A stretch of DNA of 64,000 nt from an uncultured Lachnospiraceae bacterium (GCA_947626435.1 CANQSB010000011.1:1-64000); one strand, 5' to 3'. Numbered from the stretch's first letter, positions 1-8,815 are shown. Numbers and translations are program-made. The notes: a model not told the origin generated them from the sequence alone.

Positions 1-125
1 TAAAGAGTGATGTAACTTCACTAAAGAGTGATGTAACTTCACTAAAGAGTGATGTAACTTCACTAAAGAGTGATGTAACTTCACTAAAGAGTGATGTATC
101 TATACTAAAGAGCGATGTATCTTCA
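1..125 (+). repeat. 21-bp in-frame tandem repeat
   Basis: The 21-bp unit starts at 21, 42 and 63 as identical copies, with a partial identical copy at 1-20. Two diverged copies follow at 84 and 105, and the array fades from 126. Each unit encodes one coiled-coil heptad. Perfect identity at synonymous sites indicates recent expansion by slippage or unequal crossing over. Confidence 0.9.
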
Positions 126-347
126 CTAAAGGGCGATGTATTAAAATTAAATAATGAACTTCACAACGTAAAACTATTCCAAGAAAACATACTTCTTCCC
201 CGCTTAAATACAATAGAAGCCTGCTACACAAGTACATACGACCGTTATAAAAAATACGCTGACAGAATGGAAGCCAATTTTGACGATACAGAGCTTCTCA
301 AAAAAGTCGTGACAGAGCACAGCGAAAAGCTGCAGAAAATTTCTTAA
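1..347 (+). CDS. C-terminal part of a heptad-repeat coiled-coil protein (5' truncated)
   Basis: The frame is open from the window edge (codons start at base 3) to TAA at 345-347. The first ~40 residues are a 7-residue repeat with unit LKSDVTS or LKSDVSS, which has the hydrophobic spacing expected of a coiled coil. The rest is a charged helical tail of about 70 residues rich in Lys and Glu. No catalytic motif is visible. The gene's start lies outside the window, so length and domains are unknown. Similar Lys-Ser-Asp-Val heptad proteins of unknown role occur in Lachnospiraceae. It could be a structural or phage-like coil. It ends just before a strong terminator. Confidence 0.75.
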   Translation, partial: KSDVTSLKSDVTSLKSDVTSLKSDVTSLKSDVSILKSDVSSLKGDVLKLNNELHNVKLFQENILLPRLNTIEACYTSTYDRYKKYADRMEANFDDTELLKKVVTEHSEKLQKIS

Positions 348-351
348 AAAT

Positions 352-396
352 CCCCTATATAAAAGCATATACAGTTTTTATATAGGGGTTTCTTTT
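352..396 (+). terminator. Rho-independent terminator
   Basis: A perfect 13-bp inverted repeat (352-364 with 376-388) has an 11-nt loop and is followed by a T-rich run. It directly follows the coiled-coil gene and separates it from the two-component genes. Confidence 0.85.
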
Positions 397-429
397 GCAT
401 TGTTTCATAAAGATGTTGTGAGGTGTGGT

Positions 430-1134
430 ATGTACAATATTGGTATTTGTGATGATGGGGAGAATGTCTGCACAGCTATTGAAAGTATGCTTCTGCAATA
501 TGCAAATGAGAAGAATATACAGGTCGATATTAATGTGTGGTACAGCGGTGAAAGTCTGAGGGATTATCTTGTATCAGGCGGCTATCTGGATATGCTTTTT
601 CTGGATATAGAACTGTTTAAAATGACAGGCATAGATGTTGGCAGTTATATCAGAAACCGACTGGATAACATGAGGCTGCAGATCGTTTATATATCAGGAA
701 AAGCGTCATATGCACAACAGTTATTTAAGACTCAGCCGTTGGATTTCATGGTAAAACCGATTTTGCAGGAACAGCTTAATGAAGTTATGGATATAGCACT
801 GAAAATTATAAAAAAGAGAAATGAACGCTTTGAATTTCAACAGGGAAAAGAGCACTATTACGTCCCTATGGGGGACATCGTCTATATGGCAAGCGAGAGA
901 AGAAAGATAAAAGTCGTAACCATGAAGGCGACATTTGAATTTTATGGTAAATTAAAAGAAACCGCGAAATGCCTGTCGGAAGCTTTTATCATGATACACC
1001 AGTCTTACATCGTCAATAAGGAGTATATTTTTCGATATACATACGAGACGGTTGAACTTATGGATGGCACGATACTTTCGATCAGTCCTGCAAATCGCAA
1101 ACAGGTAAGAGAAAATCTTTTGAGAGAAGAATAA
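430..1134 (+). CDS. LytTR-family response regulator (AgrA-like)
   Basis: A 234-residue cytoplasmic response regulator. The receiver domain (about 1-125) has acidic residues DD near 8-9, the probable phospho-acceptor Asp59 in FLDI, and the conserved Lys109 in MVKP. The C-terminal half (about 140-230) fits a LytTR DNA-binding domain, which binds direct repeats in promoters. I chose ATG 430 rather than the upstream ATG at 400 because GAGGTG lies just before 430 and the receiver fold starts there. It is followed 2 nt later by a GHKL sensor kinase, its likely partner. No agrB/agrD-type signal genes are next to it. The adjacent ABC transporter is a candidate target. Confidence 0.88.
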   Translation: MYNIGICDDGENVCTAIESMLLQYANEKNIQVDINVWYSGESLRDYLVSGGYLDMLFLDIELFKMTGIDVGSYIRNRLDNMRLQIVYISGKASYAQQLFKTQPLDFMVKPILQEQLNEVMDIALKIIKKRNERFEFQQGKEHYYVPMGDIVYMASERRKIKVVTMKATFEFYGKLKETAKCLSEAFIMIHQSYIVNKEYIFRYTYETVELMDGTILSISPANRKQVRENLLREE

Positions 1135-1136
1135 AT

Positions 1137-2426
1137 ATGTTAGATTTTATGCTTTGTGCTCTGACGAATCTTTTTCGTATATTTTTGATTGACAGATGCG
1201 TTGCCGTCTTTTTTGAGGCAGTAGTAAATAAAAAAAGGAAATATTTTATCTGCGCCTGCTTTTTTATAATAAATACAGCCCTGTTCTGGGAATATCATAC
1301 GGTATGGATCAATATGGTGTGCAATTTAGTGGGAATTGGCGCTATCGTATGGCTGTATACAAAATCCGTTAAAATAAACTTATTCGTAACCGGAACTATC
1401 TATCTGATCAATTGCGCTTGTGATGTGGCGGCTACCTCATTATTCATTCATTACAGGGATGGAAAATCCTATAACCAGATTTATGCGGTCATATCCTTTT
1501 TCCTTATTTTTATATGTGAGATAGTAGTAGAAAAAATAGTCACTATTCGTAAAGATGCAAAATCCGTTCAGAATATTTCCCTGATTTTGATGCCTGTTTG
1601 CAGCATTATAGTCATTGCGCTTTTAATCTATACCGGAACTTGTACGGACATTGGACTTTCCATTGTAAGCATCGGTCTGTTGGCAGTCAATTTTTTGATG
1701 CTCTATCTGTATAATTTATTGCTGCATTCTATTTTATGGCAGTACGAGACGGAAATACTGAAGACGCAGATACAGGTGTATGCAAATCAGCTGGATATCA
1801 TCCTGCGGGGAGAAGAAAAGATAAAATCCCTGCGGCATGATATGAAGCACCACCTCAACGAGCTGACGCTGCTGGCGAACAAACATGATGTTGCAAAAAT
1901 ACGAGAGTACATCGATCAGATGAGAGCATTCGTTGAAAACCCTGACGAACTGATTGCATCCGGCAATATGGAAATCGACAGTGTACTCAACTATATGCTG
2001 CAAAAAGCAGAGAAAGATCTGAAAACGGTAGACGTCAAAGTGATGCTGCCGGAGAAAGTACAGCATTCCTTTGATGTCAATGTTTTGCTTGGAAATCTGT
2101 TGGAAAACGCAATCGAGGCGGCGGAGGGTACAGAAAAACAATATCTTGGAGTTAATATAACGCTAAAAAAGGGTGTTTTAAAGGTAAAAATCGAGAACAG
2201 CTTTGAGGATTCCAACATCATGCAGGAGGAAAGCCGGGGAAACGGCACTGTCTTTAAGACGACAAAATCTCTTAAAGACCAACATGGGATTGGATTGAAA
2301 AATGTGAGGAAGATTGTGGAGAAGTATAACGGCACAATGGATGTCACAACAAAGGATGATATATTCTGTGTTAATCTGATCCTGTATATGGAAATAATGA
2401 AAAATGAATTGGAAGAGCAAAAATAA
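1137..2426 (+). CDS. GHKL-type sensor histidine kinase (AgrC-like)
   Basis: A 429-residue membrane sensor kinase. About six hydrophobic segments fill residues 1-200, a coiled linker follows, then the H-box SLRHDMKHHL with phospho-accepting His234, an N-box NLLENAIEAA near 320-330, and a glycine-rich ATP-lid segment GIGLKNVRKIVEKYNG. This is the HATPase_c_5 (GHKL) arrangement of AgrC-type kinases, which usually sense peptides through the membrane domain. It starts 2 nt after the LytTR regulator's stop, so the two form an operon. The ligand is unknown, since no peptide precursor or AgrB-type protease is visible nearby. Confidence 0.88.
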   Translation: MLDFMLCALTNLFRIFLIDRCVAVFFEAVVNKKRKYFICACFFIINTALFWEYHTVWINMVCNLVGIGAIVWLYTKSVKINLFVTGTIYLINCACDVAATSLFIHYRDGKSYNQIYAVISFFLIFICEIVVEKIVTIRKDAKSVQNISLILMPVCSIIVIALLIYTGTCTDIGLSIVSIGLLAVNFLMLYLYNLLLHSILWQYETEILKTQIQVYANQLDIILRGEEKIKSLRHDMKHHLNELTLLANKHDVAKIREYIDQMRAFVENPDELIASGNMEIDSVLNYMLQKAEKDLKTVDVKVMLPEKVQHSFDVNVLLGNLLENAIEAAEGTEKQYLGVNITLKKGVLKVKIENSFEDSNIMQEESRGNGTVFKTTKSLKDQHGIGLKNVRKIVEKYNGTMDVTTKDDIFCVNLILYMEIMKNELEEQK

Positions 2427-2558
2427 TAAATACGGTAAAAGAGATGATTAATTAATTTTTACAAAAATATATGCAAATTATGACAGGAAGCGGCACAATG
2501 CTCTTTTTTATGATACAGTCAATATCGGAAAGAAAGGGAATACAATGGAGGGTTGTAT

Positions 2559-3098
2559 ATGAAAAAAAGATTGTGCTTTATAGTTATAAGTGTGTCGGTT
2601 ATTCTTGTTGGTGCTTTTTTGTGGTATATAAATATACCCGAAAATAAAGCAAATAGAATACTGAAAAGCATGATGCAGGATTATGAAAAAACAGTGAGTA
2701 TATTTTATACAGGCTTTGCTGCTTTGGGAGAGGATTCAATCACTATAGGAGAATCGGAATATTATTTGATAGAGGGAGAATACAAGACTCTCAATGATTT
2801 AGAAGAATTATTGACAAAGGTTTATACCAGAGATATGGCAAACAGGATATTATCGCAGAGTACAGGCGGAGATGAGCCAATCATTATAGAACAAGAGGGA
2901 AGGCTATATAGGAAAGACGCTTATGACGCAGGATTTCCTTTTGAAATTCCGGTAAAATCGGCAATAAAAATGAGCAATGATGAGTGGAAAATTGAAGCGG
3001 TATCGGCAATTAATGAAGATTTTATCGTTTGTATAACATTGGAAAAAGAAAATGAACAATGGAAAATAAAAGAAATTACAGAACAAGAAAGACAATAA
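2559..3098 (+). CDS. Membrane-anchored or secreted protein of unknown function
   Basis: A 179-residue protein with an N-terminal Lys-rich start and one hydrophobic segment (about residues 4-24), followed by a mixed alpha/beta extracellular part. No family is recognised. GGAGGG at 2547-2552, 6 nt before ATG 2559, supports this start over the TTG at 2553. It lies between the AgrAC-like pair and the MacB/FtsX-type transporter in the same direction, so an accessory role in envelope sensing or transport is possible but not shown. Codon use is A-rich compared with the transporter genes downstream. Confidence 0.6.
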   Translation: MKKRLCFIVISVSVILVGAFLWYINIPENKANRILKSMMQDYEKTVSIFYTGFAALGEDSITIGESEYYLIEGEYKTLNDLEELLTKVYTRDMANRILSQSTGGDEPIIIEQEGRLYRKDAYDAGFPFEIPVKSAIKMSNDEWKIEAVSAINEDFIVCITLEKENEQWKIKEITEQERQ

Positions 3099-3177
3099 CA
3101 TCGTTCAGCGTTCCGGCAGCTTTTCATAGCAGCTGAGAAATATTCTTTGTGGATGCACCTTAAACAATTACAAAACT

Positions 3178-3221
3178 GTAACACTTTCTGTAAGCTTTTT
3201 GTAATACTCATATGATATACT
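3178..3221 (+). promoter_or_regulatory. Candidate promoter with phased GTAA direct repeats
   Basis: Three GTAA boxes start at 3178, 3190 and 3201, spaced 12 and 11 bp (about one helical turn), and are followed by a TATACT -10 at 3216-3221. No good -35 is present where one is expected. A poor -35 replaced by phased half-sites is typical of activator-dependent promoters of OmpR or LytTR regulators. It would drive the ABC transporter at 3276. Confidence 0.45.
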
Positions 3222-3275
3222 TTCTTACATATAAATCATTATCGCACACAATCAAAGAAAAACGAGGTATTTCAT

Positions 3276-3944
3276 ATGAGCACAATTCTAAAAATCCAAG
3301 ACTTGGTAAAATACTACAGCACAGGCGAGACAGTCGTAAAGGCGGTAGATCACACAAGCGTAGAAATTGAGCGCGGCAGATTTACGGCAATCGTGGGACG
3401 TTCGGGTTCAGGCAAATCCACGCTTCTGCATCTGATAGGCGTCTTAGAACGTCCCGACTCAGGCAAAGTCTTTATCGACGGCACTGATATTTTTTCGCTA
3501 AAAAGCGATAAGCTTGCGCAGTTCCGCCGAAGGAAAATCGGTTTTATATTTCAGGATTACAATTTAATACCGTCGCTCACAGTATGGGAAAATGTCGTGC
3601 TTCCGCTTGGCTTGGATCACAGGCGCGTCAATGAGGCGCAGATAACCGATATTTTGGAGAAAATCGGAATTTCTGACAAGAAAAATTCTCTGCCAAGCAC
3701 GCTTTCAGGCGGTCAAAAACAGCGCACGGCAATAGCAAGAGCTCTCGCAGTGGAGCCCGCGATAATCTTAGCCGATGAGCCGACTGGAAACCTCGACTCG
3801 CAGACGGAGCTTGAAGTGATGAGCCTGCTTAAAACATGCGTAAACGAGTACGGTCAGACCTTAGTAATGATAACGCACGACCAGACGATCGCGCAGATGG
3901 CGGACAGGACTCTGCTCATCACAGACGGAGCTATTAATGAGTGA
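3276..3944 (+). CDS. ABC transporter ATP-binding protein (MacB/LolD/BceA class)
   Basis: A 222-residue ATPase subunit. Motifs are Walker A GRSGSGKST near residue 40, Q-loop in FIFQDYN, signature LSGGQKQR, Walker B AIILADEPTGNLD and switch His in ITHD. The PTGNLD D-loop is characteristic of the MacB/LolD/BceA class, whose members couple ATP hydrolysis to FtsX-fold permeases for peptide export, antibiotic resistance or lipoprotein release rather than classical import. The partner permease starts 26 nt downstream. The GTAA repeats upstream suggest control by a two-component regulator. Confidence 0.92.
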   Translation: MSTILKIQDLVKYYSTGETVVKAVDHTSVEIERGRFTAIVGRSGSGKSTLLHLIGVLERPDSGKVFIDGTDIFSLKSDKLAQFRRRKIGFIFQDYNLIPSLTVWENVVLPLGLDHRRVNEAQITDILEKIGISDKKNSLPSTLSGGQKQRTAIARALAVEPAIILADEPTGNLDSQTELEVMSLLKTCVNEYGQTLVMITHDQTIAQMADRTLLITDGAINE

Positions 3945-3970
3945 AAAGATTGAAAACTGAGAGGTAGACC

Positions 3971-6460
3971 ATGATAACCCAAATATCCTTCAAAAACATG
4001 AAATATTACAGAAACCGCAACATTATCACAGGAATTGCGATTTTCCTGACATCAGTGCTGCTCTTTATCCTGCCTACAGTCGGAGTGAACCTGATAAACA
4101 CGCAGTTTGAAATAATAAACAGATATTATGCTAAATACCATGCACAGTACAGAAATGTAGACAGCACCCTTGTCAAAAAGCTCTCAGCACACCACGGCAT
4201 TGCACGGTACGGACTAAGAAGCGATATAGGCTACGTAAGCAGAGCCGAACCGTCAACGATAATACTGACCTATATCGATGCCGAGTGTGCCGAATTATAC
4301 AATATGCGGCTTGAAGAAGGGCATCTTCCAAACGCAGAGGACGAGATAGCTGTAACACATTCAATGCTTAAAGCGCTGGGAGCAGACGCACGACTGGGCG
4401 ACACAGTAAATCTGAAATTTCAGCTTGAAAGAAACGGAACATTAGACTACGCGCAGAAAAAAAGCTTTGTGATTGTGGGATTTATAGCGGAATCAGAAAC
4501 GACAGAAGTGTCAGAAAACGAGACGCAACCCGAAAATAGTCAAAACAGGCTTTACAGTGCGCTTATATCCAAGCTTTTTTTGGAAAAAGAAATCCCACAA
4601 CAGCAGATACGCTACCGTTTCCTGTTTCAGATAGGAAATGATGAAAACGCCTATTACGACGATGTAAAGGACAGCATAGAAAGTATAGCCAATGAGTTTA
4701 GCATACCGCATGGCGATATAGTGATAAACAAGCAATATTTATATGCAAACTATGTAGATCCTTCCTTTGCGGCAGGCATCGCAATCATAATGATTATTGT
4801 AGTTGCTGCAGGTATTATCACAATATACAGCATTTACTATGTGGGAATGGCGGAAAGGATCAGGGAGCTTGGGAAGCTGCGCGCATTAGGAGCGGAGAAG
4901 CGCCAGCTTAAACAGATAATCCTGCGTGAAGGCTTATGCGTAGCGGCGATAGCCGTTCCGATAGGACTTCTTGCGGCAACATTATTGTCAAAACAGTGCT
5001 TCCTATGGTTTTATCAGCTTTATTCCGAAGATATATACAGCGCTGAAGTAAAGAAGATACTTTATGGCGGCGAAATGGCATTTTACCACGGATGGATTTA
5101 TGCTCTTGACATAGCAGTCACGTTTGCCACAGCTTATATTTCCCTGCTTATGCCGATGCGGAAAGCATCACGCGTGTCGGAAACAGAGGCGATACGATAT
5201 AACGACACGCGTGTCATATCTCACAGGGGCAGACGCAGAAGCTATACTGATATCAGGCTCTCAACGCTTGCCAAAATATACATTACGGGGAACGGGAAAA
5301 ACAGCATTGTGACAATAGTGTCAATGAGCGTCACGGGCATTTTCGTTATGGCTGTCGCCACAGTCCTTTCCTGCGCGACACCAAGAGACAGCGCGGACAA
5401 TGACGCCTTGGGACAGTATGTGCTGCATCTTAACATAAGCTTTGACGATATGGAGCATCCCGAACGCGATTGGAGAAACCTGATACATGACAATCCGCTG
5501 AATGATGAGCTTGTGGAAAAGCTTGAAAAAATCAACGGAGTTGAAAAGGCTTCTGTTTTTGGAAATGTTTATACAAAATGTGAAGAACTTGGCAGTGAGG
5601 TAGATGATTACTATGGTATTCTGGGCATTCCGGAGGAATATGCGGACACAATGGAAAGCGCGATAGTTGACGGCAGTGTCACATACGATGAACTGAAATC
5701 AGGTGATAAAGTGATAATGAATACAAGCGCGCTTTACTGGTTTGATTTACAGGTGGGAGATAAGCTTGTATTTACGATAGACGACGGGGAGCGAGTTTAC
5801 GAAAAGGAGCTTGAAATAGCCGCAATGATAGAGCCGAGGTACAGCTTTATGGGAGATTTTTTCGCAATGGCTTATGATGGCTTGGAAAAGCTTTGCGGAG
5901 GAGAAAAACAATACCGCGTAAATATTTTTGCATCGTCAGATTATGATGAGGAGGTCTACAATGCGGTAAAGGCGCTTTTACCCGAAACGGACACAGTGAA
6001 TATAGAAATATGGCAGGAGGTTTATGATATGTGGGTAAAAAGCCTGCGAATGATGAATATGGTGTGCTATATGTTTCTCGGGATATTGAGCGTCATATGC
6101 CTTATGAACGTCGTAAATACAATGATAAACAGTGTCCATTTAAGGAAAAAGGATATAGGAATGATGCAGGCAGCAGGCATGACAGACGCGCAGCTTGTAA
6201 AAATGCTCTGCCTTGAGGGAATGTTTTATATGGCGGGAACGCTTATTGTTTCAATCGGTGTGGGAAGCGCGATAGGCTATTCGATATTTTTATGGGCAAA
6301 GCACAAGCAGATATTTGGCATAAGCAGCTACCACTATCCGATAACGGCGGCAGTCGTGATAGCTGCGGTGCTGTTTGGCGTTCAGATGCTTTTGGCTGCG
6401 ACGCTTGGCAGAACAGCAAAAAGGGAGTCGCTAATTGAGCGGATACGTTTCAGCGAGTAA
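3971..6460 (+). CDS. FtsX-like ABC transporter permease
   Basis: An 829-residue membrane protein with the double-FtsX layout. An N-terminal transmembrane segment (about 18-40) is followed by an extracellular domain, three membrane segments near 265-400, a second N-terminal-like segment near 440-460, a second large extracellular domain, and three final segments (about 690-820). It is the permease of the preceding ATPase. This organisation is common in Firmicutes transporters for antimicrobial peptides or unknown envelope substrates. The RBS GAGAGGTAG precedes ATG 3971. The substrate cannot be deduced. It ends only 7 nt from the convergent DUF305 gene. Confidence 0.9.
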   Translation: MITQISFKNMKYYRNRNIITGIAIFLTSVLLFILPTVGVNLINTQFEIINRYYAKYHAQYRNVDSTLVKKLSAHHGIARYGLRSDIGYVSRAEPSTIILTYIDAECAELYNMRLEEGHLPNAEDEIAVTHSMLKALGADARLGDTVNLKFQLERNGTLDYAQKKSFVIVGFIAESETTEVSENETQPENSQNRLYSALISKLFLEKEIPQQQIRYRFLFQIGNDENAYYDDVKDSIESIANEFSIPHGDIVINKQYLYANYVDPSFAAGIAIIMIIVVAAGIITIYSIYYVGMAERIRELGKLRALGAEKRQLKQIILREGLCVAAIAVPIGLLAATLLSKQCFLWFYQLYSEDIYSAEVKKILYGGEMAFYHGWIYALDIAVTFATAYISLLMPMRKASRVSETEAIRYNDTRVISHRGRRRSYTDIRLSTLAKIYITGNGKNSIVTIVSMSVTGIFVMAVATVLSCATPRDSADNDALGQYVLHLNISFDDMEHPERDWRNLIHDNPLNDELVEKLEKINGVEKASVFGNVYTKCEELGSEVDDYYGILGIPEEYADTMESAIVDGSVTYDELKSGDKVIMNTSALYWFDLQVGDKLVFTIDDGERVYEKELEIAAMIEPRYSFMGDFFAMAYDGLEKLCGGEKQYRVNIFASSDYDEEVYNAVKALLPETDTVNIEIWQEVYDMWVKSLRMMNMVCYMFLGILSVICLMNVVNTMINSVHLRKKDIGMMQAAGMTDAQLVKMLCLEGMFYMAGTLIVSIGVGSAIGYSIFLWAKHKQIFGISSYHYPITAAVVIAAVLFGVQMLLAATLGRTAKRESLIERIRFSE

Positions 6461-6467
6461 GGAACTT

Positions 6468-7088
6468 TTAACATTGCATACATTTATTTATGTCGTAAAG
6501 CAGCGTTTCCATCTGCTGAATGCCTTTTTTCTGTGAAACGATTATCGCGTTAAGTATAGGCTTTAAGCCTGAACAGATTGGAAAGCAGAGAGCGCTCTGC
6601 GACATTTCAATCGCCCCTTTGTGATGCGGTATCATTTCATTCATGAAGCTGACGTTTATACTGTTTGACATGGCAGCATTTTTCATTCCCGAGAACATGA
6701 CGCCCGTAATCTCTTTGAAGTTCATTTGATACTGTTTCAAATCCTGTGCGGAGTTTAGGCTGTCAGAACATTTGCACAGGATTTCTTTCATATTTTCAAT
6801 GCTTTTTGTCTGCTCGGAGATAATACCGAGCGCAATGTCCTGCAGTGGTATAAGGGTAGTGTACTGCAGCAGGTTTCGCGACATTTCAATCGCCGCCTGA
6901 TGGTGGGGTATCATCTGTGTGATGAAATTGTGTGAAATGCTGTCAGTGAGCTGCACGCTGGACATATCACGTATCATTTTGTCCAAAGTGCCCTGAAAAC
7001 AGCTTAAATATTTAAGAGTGTTATTGCTGAATTGGGGCTGTGAGGCGTAGCTGCCGCCGCAACAGTTAAAGCCAGATGTTTTTATCAT
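6468..7088 (-). CDS. DUF305 family protein with two repeats
   Basis: A 206-residue protein with two copies of the DUF305 helical-bundle motif, MIPHHQAAIEMS (about 59-70) and MIPHHKGAIEMSQ (about 152-164). The paired histidines and Met/Glu residues are the conserved, possibly metal-binding positions of this ferritin-like family. A CCGG pair near residues 9-12 and a C-terminal CMQC add further metal-ligand candidates. No signal peptide is clear. The molecular function of DUF305 is not established; some members occur with copper-handling genes. It is transcribed alone, convergent with the ABC permease. Confidence 0.85.
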   Translation of the reverse strand: MIKTSGFNCCGGSYASQPQFSNNTLKYLSCFQGTLDKMIRDMSSVQLTDSISHNFITQMIPHHQAAIEMSRNLLQYTTLIPLQDIALGIISEQTKSIENMKEILCKCSDSLNSAQDLKQYQMNFKEITGVMFSGMKNAAMSNSINVSFMNEMIPHHKGAIEMSQSALCFPICSGLKPILNAIIVSQKKGIQQMETLLYDINKCMQC

Positions 7089-7234
7089 GATTAATCACGC
7101 TTTCATTATGGATTTTATATGATTATATTATGTAAAAATCGAGAATTGTTGCGCTTTGGAGAAAAATGTTGTATTATGGGTTTGTCGCAGCAAAATGAGG
7201 AAATGGTCAAATTGCTAAAGCAGAATAGAGGATT

Positions 7235-7260
7235 AGTGTAAAAAATAAATTTTTTACACT
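7235..7260. repeat. 11-bp perfect inverted repeat upstream of the dUTPase
   Basis: Arms 7235-7245 and 7250-7260 (AGTGTAAAAAA and its complement) flank a 4-nt TAAA loop, 24 nt before the dUTPase start. It could be an operator or an attenuator hairpin. It is not followed by a T-run, so termination is less likely. Confidence 0.6.
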
Positions 7261-7284
7261 GTGCATCAAGAATGGAGGATTAAG

Positions 7285-7737
7285 ATGAACATAAAAATAA
7301 AATATTTCAATGAAAATCTGCAAAAACTGGAGAAGATAACAAAAGGCAATTGGATTGACCTGCGCGCCGCGGAGGACGTAGTTATGAAAAAGGGCGAGTT
7401 CCGCCTTATACCGCTTGGCATTGCTATGGAGCTGCCGCGCGGCTATGAGGCGCATGTCGTGCCGAGAAGCTCTACGTATAAAAATTATGGGCTCATTCAG
7501 GTAAATCATCAGGGCGTGGTGGACGGTCCTGACCGTGAGACAGGCAAGGGCGGATATTGCGGCAACGACGACCAGTGGTTTGTGCCTGTCTATGCAATGC
7601 GTGACACAGAAGTGCATTTCAATGACCGTATATGCCAGTTCCGTATAATGGAGCAGCAGCCTGATATTACATTTGAGGAAGTAGACGAGCTGACAGGTGA
7701 AAACCGCGGAGGGTTCGGGACTACGGGGACGGTATAG
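7285..7737 (+). CDS. dut: dUTP diphosphatase-like protein
   Basis: A 150-residue dUTPase-fold enzyme that would hydrolyse dUTP to dUMP and pyrophosphate, keeping uracil out of DNA and supplying dTMP synthesis. Family motifs are visible: PRSS near residue 62 (motif 2), [12 protein letters not shown] (motif 3 region), NDRICQFRI (motif 4) and the C-terminal GGFGTTG (motif 5). Motif 3 is atypical, with an extra stretch of Gly, Asn and Asp before the rest of the barrel. ATG 7285 follows GGAGG at 7274-7278, while the in-frame GTG at 7261 has no RBS. It is monocistronic, between a dyad and the PIN module. Confidence 0.85.
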   Translation: MNIKIKYFNENLQKLEKITKGNWIDLRAAEDVVMKKGEFRLIPLGIAMELPRGYEAHVVPRSSTYKNYGLIQVNHQGVVDGPDRETGKGGYCGNDDQWFVPVYAMRDTEVHFNDRICQFRIMEQQPDITFEEVDELTGENRGGFGTTGTV

Positions 7738-7795
7738 TTGCGTTTTCGTGTCTGTTCCTGAATTTGGTTATGGCAGTAGAGAAATATTTTCGTCA

Positions 7796-7864
7796 CTAAA
7801 GTATGTACTCTAAAGTATGTACTCATAGAAAGTAATTGAAATTTCAACATACAAAGTGTATATT
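7796..7864 (+). promoter_or_regulatory. Promoter of the PIN module with a tandem 14-bp repeat
   Basis: A near-consensus promoter, TTGAAA (7836-7841), 17-bp spacer, TATATT (7859-7864), lies 57 bp before the PIN gene. Just upstream is a perfect tandem 14-bp repeat (7796-7809 and 7810-7823). The repeat may be the operator by which the antitoxin-toxin complex regulates its own operon. Confidence 0.6.
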
Positions 7865-7921
7865 ATATTTAGAACATTATAGAAACTTAAAAAAGATTTG
7901 GCGGAATAGGAGTAACGCTTT

Positions 7922-8398
7922 ATGCGAAAATTAAAGGTATATTTAGATACATCGGTTATCAGTTATCTTTCACAGGAAGATGCACCGGAGCGCATGAAGG
8001 ATACATTGGAACTATGGAAAGATTTTGTTAATGGAAAATATGACATATATATTTCGCAGGTAACATTGGACGAAATAGAGAAATGTACTGAGAGCAAGCG
8101 AAATATATTGTATGATTATTTAAGCGATATTGAGTATACAAAATTGGAAATTAACGCGGAGATTGTAGAACTTGCACAGAAAATTATAGATATGGGTATA
8201 CTGAGACCTAAAAGTTTTGATGATTGCCAACACATAGCCGCTGCTGTTGTCAATGCTTGTGATTGCATTATATCATGGAATTTTAAGCATATCGTAAACA
8301 TTAAGACAATTAGGGGAATAAGGGCAATTACTAATCTGGAGGGCTACAAAGGAATAGATATTGTCAATCCATCCGTATTATTAGAAAGCGAGGAGTGA
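7922..8398 (+). CDS. PIN-domain protein, probable type II toxin
   Basis: A 158-residue PIN-domain protein, usually a Mg-dependent endoribonuclease. The first acidic residue is in VYLDTSVISYL (Asp9), a second acidic group is in TLDEIE near residue 46, and SFDDCQHIAAA near residue 100 supplies the third conserved Asp. It overlaps the RBS of the next small gene, which starts 2 nt after its stop, forming a two-gene operon with toxin first. The RBS AGGAG precedes ATG 7922. Target RNA is unknown. The fold call is firm; the toxin role is inferred from the gene pair. Confidence 0.85.
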   Translation: MRKLKVYLDTSVISYLSQEDAPERMKDTLELWKDFVNGKYDIYISQVTLDEIEKCTESKRNILYDYLSDIEYTKLEINAEIVELAQKIIDMGILRPKSFDDCQHIAAAVVNACDCIISWNFKHIVNIKTIRGIRAITNLEGYKGIDIVNPSVLLESEE

Positions 8399-8400
8399 TT

Positions 8401-8592
8401 ATGGAAGCATTGGTTATCAGTCCTGATTTTACTATTGAGGATATCCATAAGATTAGAGAGCAGAACTATGAAAAAACAAAGGATATGACTGTAGAGGAGA
8501 AGGTAGCATATTACAACAATTCCGGAAAAGAAGCAGAAAAAGAGATTAATCGGCGCAGAGCGTTGAAACGTAAATCTATAGCAAGTGTATGA
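8401..8592 (+). CDS. Small antitoxin-like protein partnered with the PIN protein
   Basis: A 63-residue acidic-then-basic protein with helices such as FTIEDIHKIREQNYE and a Lys/Arg-rich C-terminus. ATG 8401 is preceded by GAGGAG in the end of the PIN gene, 5 nt away. Small helical proteins placed immediately after PIN toxins often act as antitoxins that bind the toxin and sometimes the promoter. No clear DNA-binding domain is visible, so the promoter-binding role is uncertain. The order (toxin then antitoxin) is the reverse of classical vapBC. Confidence 0.65.
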   Translation: MEALVISPDFTIEDIHKIREQNYEKTKDMTVEEKVAYYNNSGKEAEKEINRRRALKRKSIASV

Positions 8593-8675
8593 ATTATATA
8601 TGACAAAATGAAAAGAAACGCCAGCGATGAATTAATCATCTGAAGGATGTGTACAGATAGTATAAAATATATAAT

Positions 8676-8730
8676 ATCAAAGGGTCAATGCACAAGCGTA
8701 CACTCGTACATTGACCTTTGATTTTTATTT
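8676..8730 (+). terminator. Terminator after the PIN operon
   Basis: An inverted repeat (8676-8690 with 8707-8722, one bulge) closes the PIN operon and is followed by a T-rich tail. The rest of the gene-free stretch 8593-8896 holds only the cotJC repeat at 8741-8815 and AT-rich spacer. Confidence 0.7.
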
Positions 8731-8740
8731 ATACATGTGT

Positions 8741-8815
8741 TTAGTCAAACTCAGGGTTAAACGCGTAGAAGTTCTTGCAGTCAAGGTTATCCTGCACTAT
8801 GCGCAGCGATTCACC
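8741..8815 (-). repeat. Detached duplicate of the cotJC 3' end, probable attachment-site repeat
   Basis: These 75 bases match 13927-14001 at 73 positions and encode, on the minus strand, exactly the last 24 codons plus stop of CotJC. Both differences are synonymous (Ser and Asn codons). Outside this block the two copies share nothing. It lies 81 bp beyond the end of the recombinase gene, as expected for an attachment site of an element integrated into the 3' end of cotJC. Confidence 0.8.
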
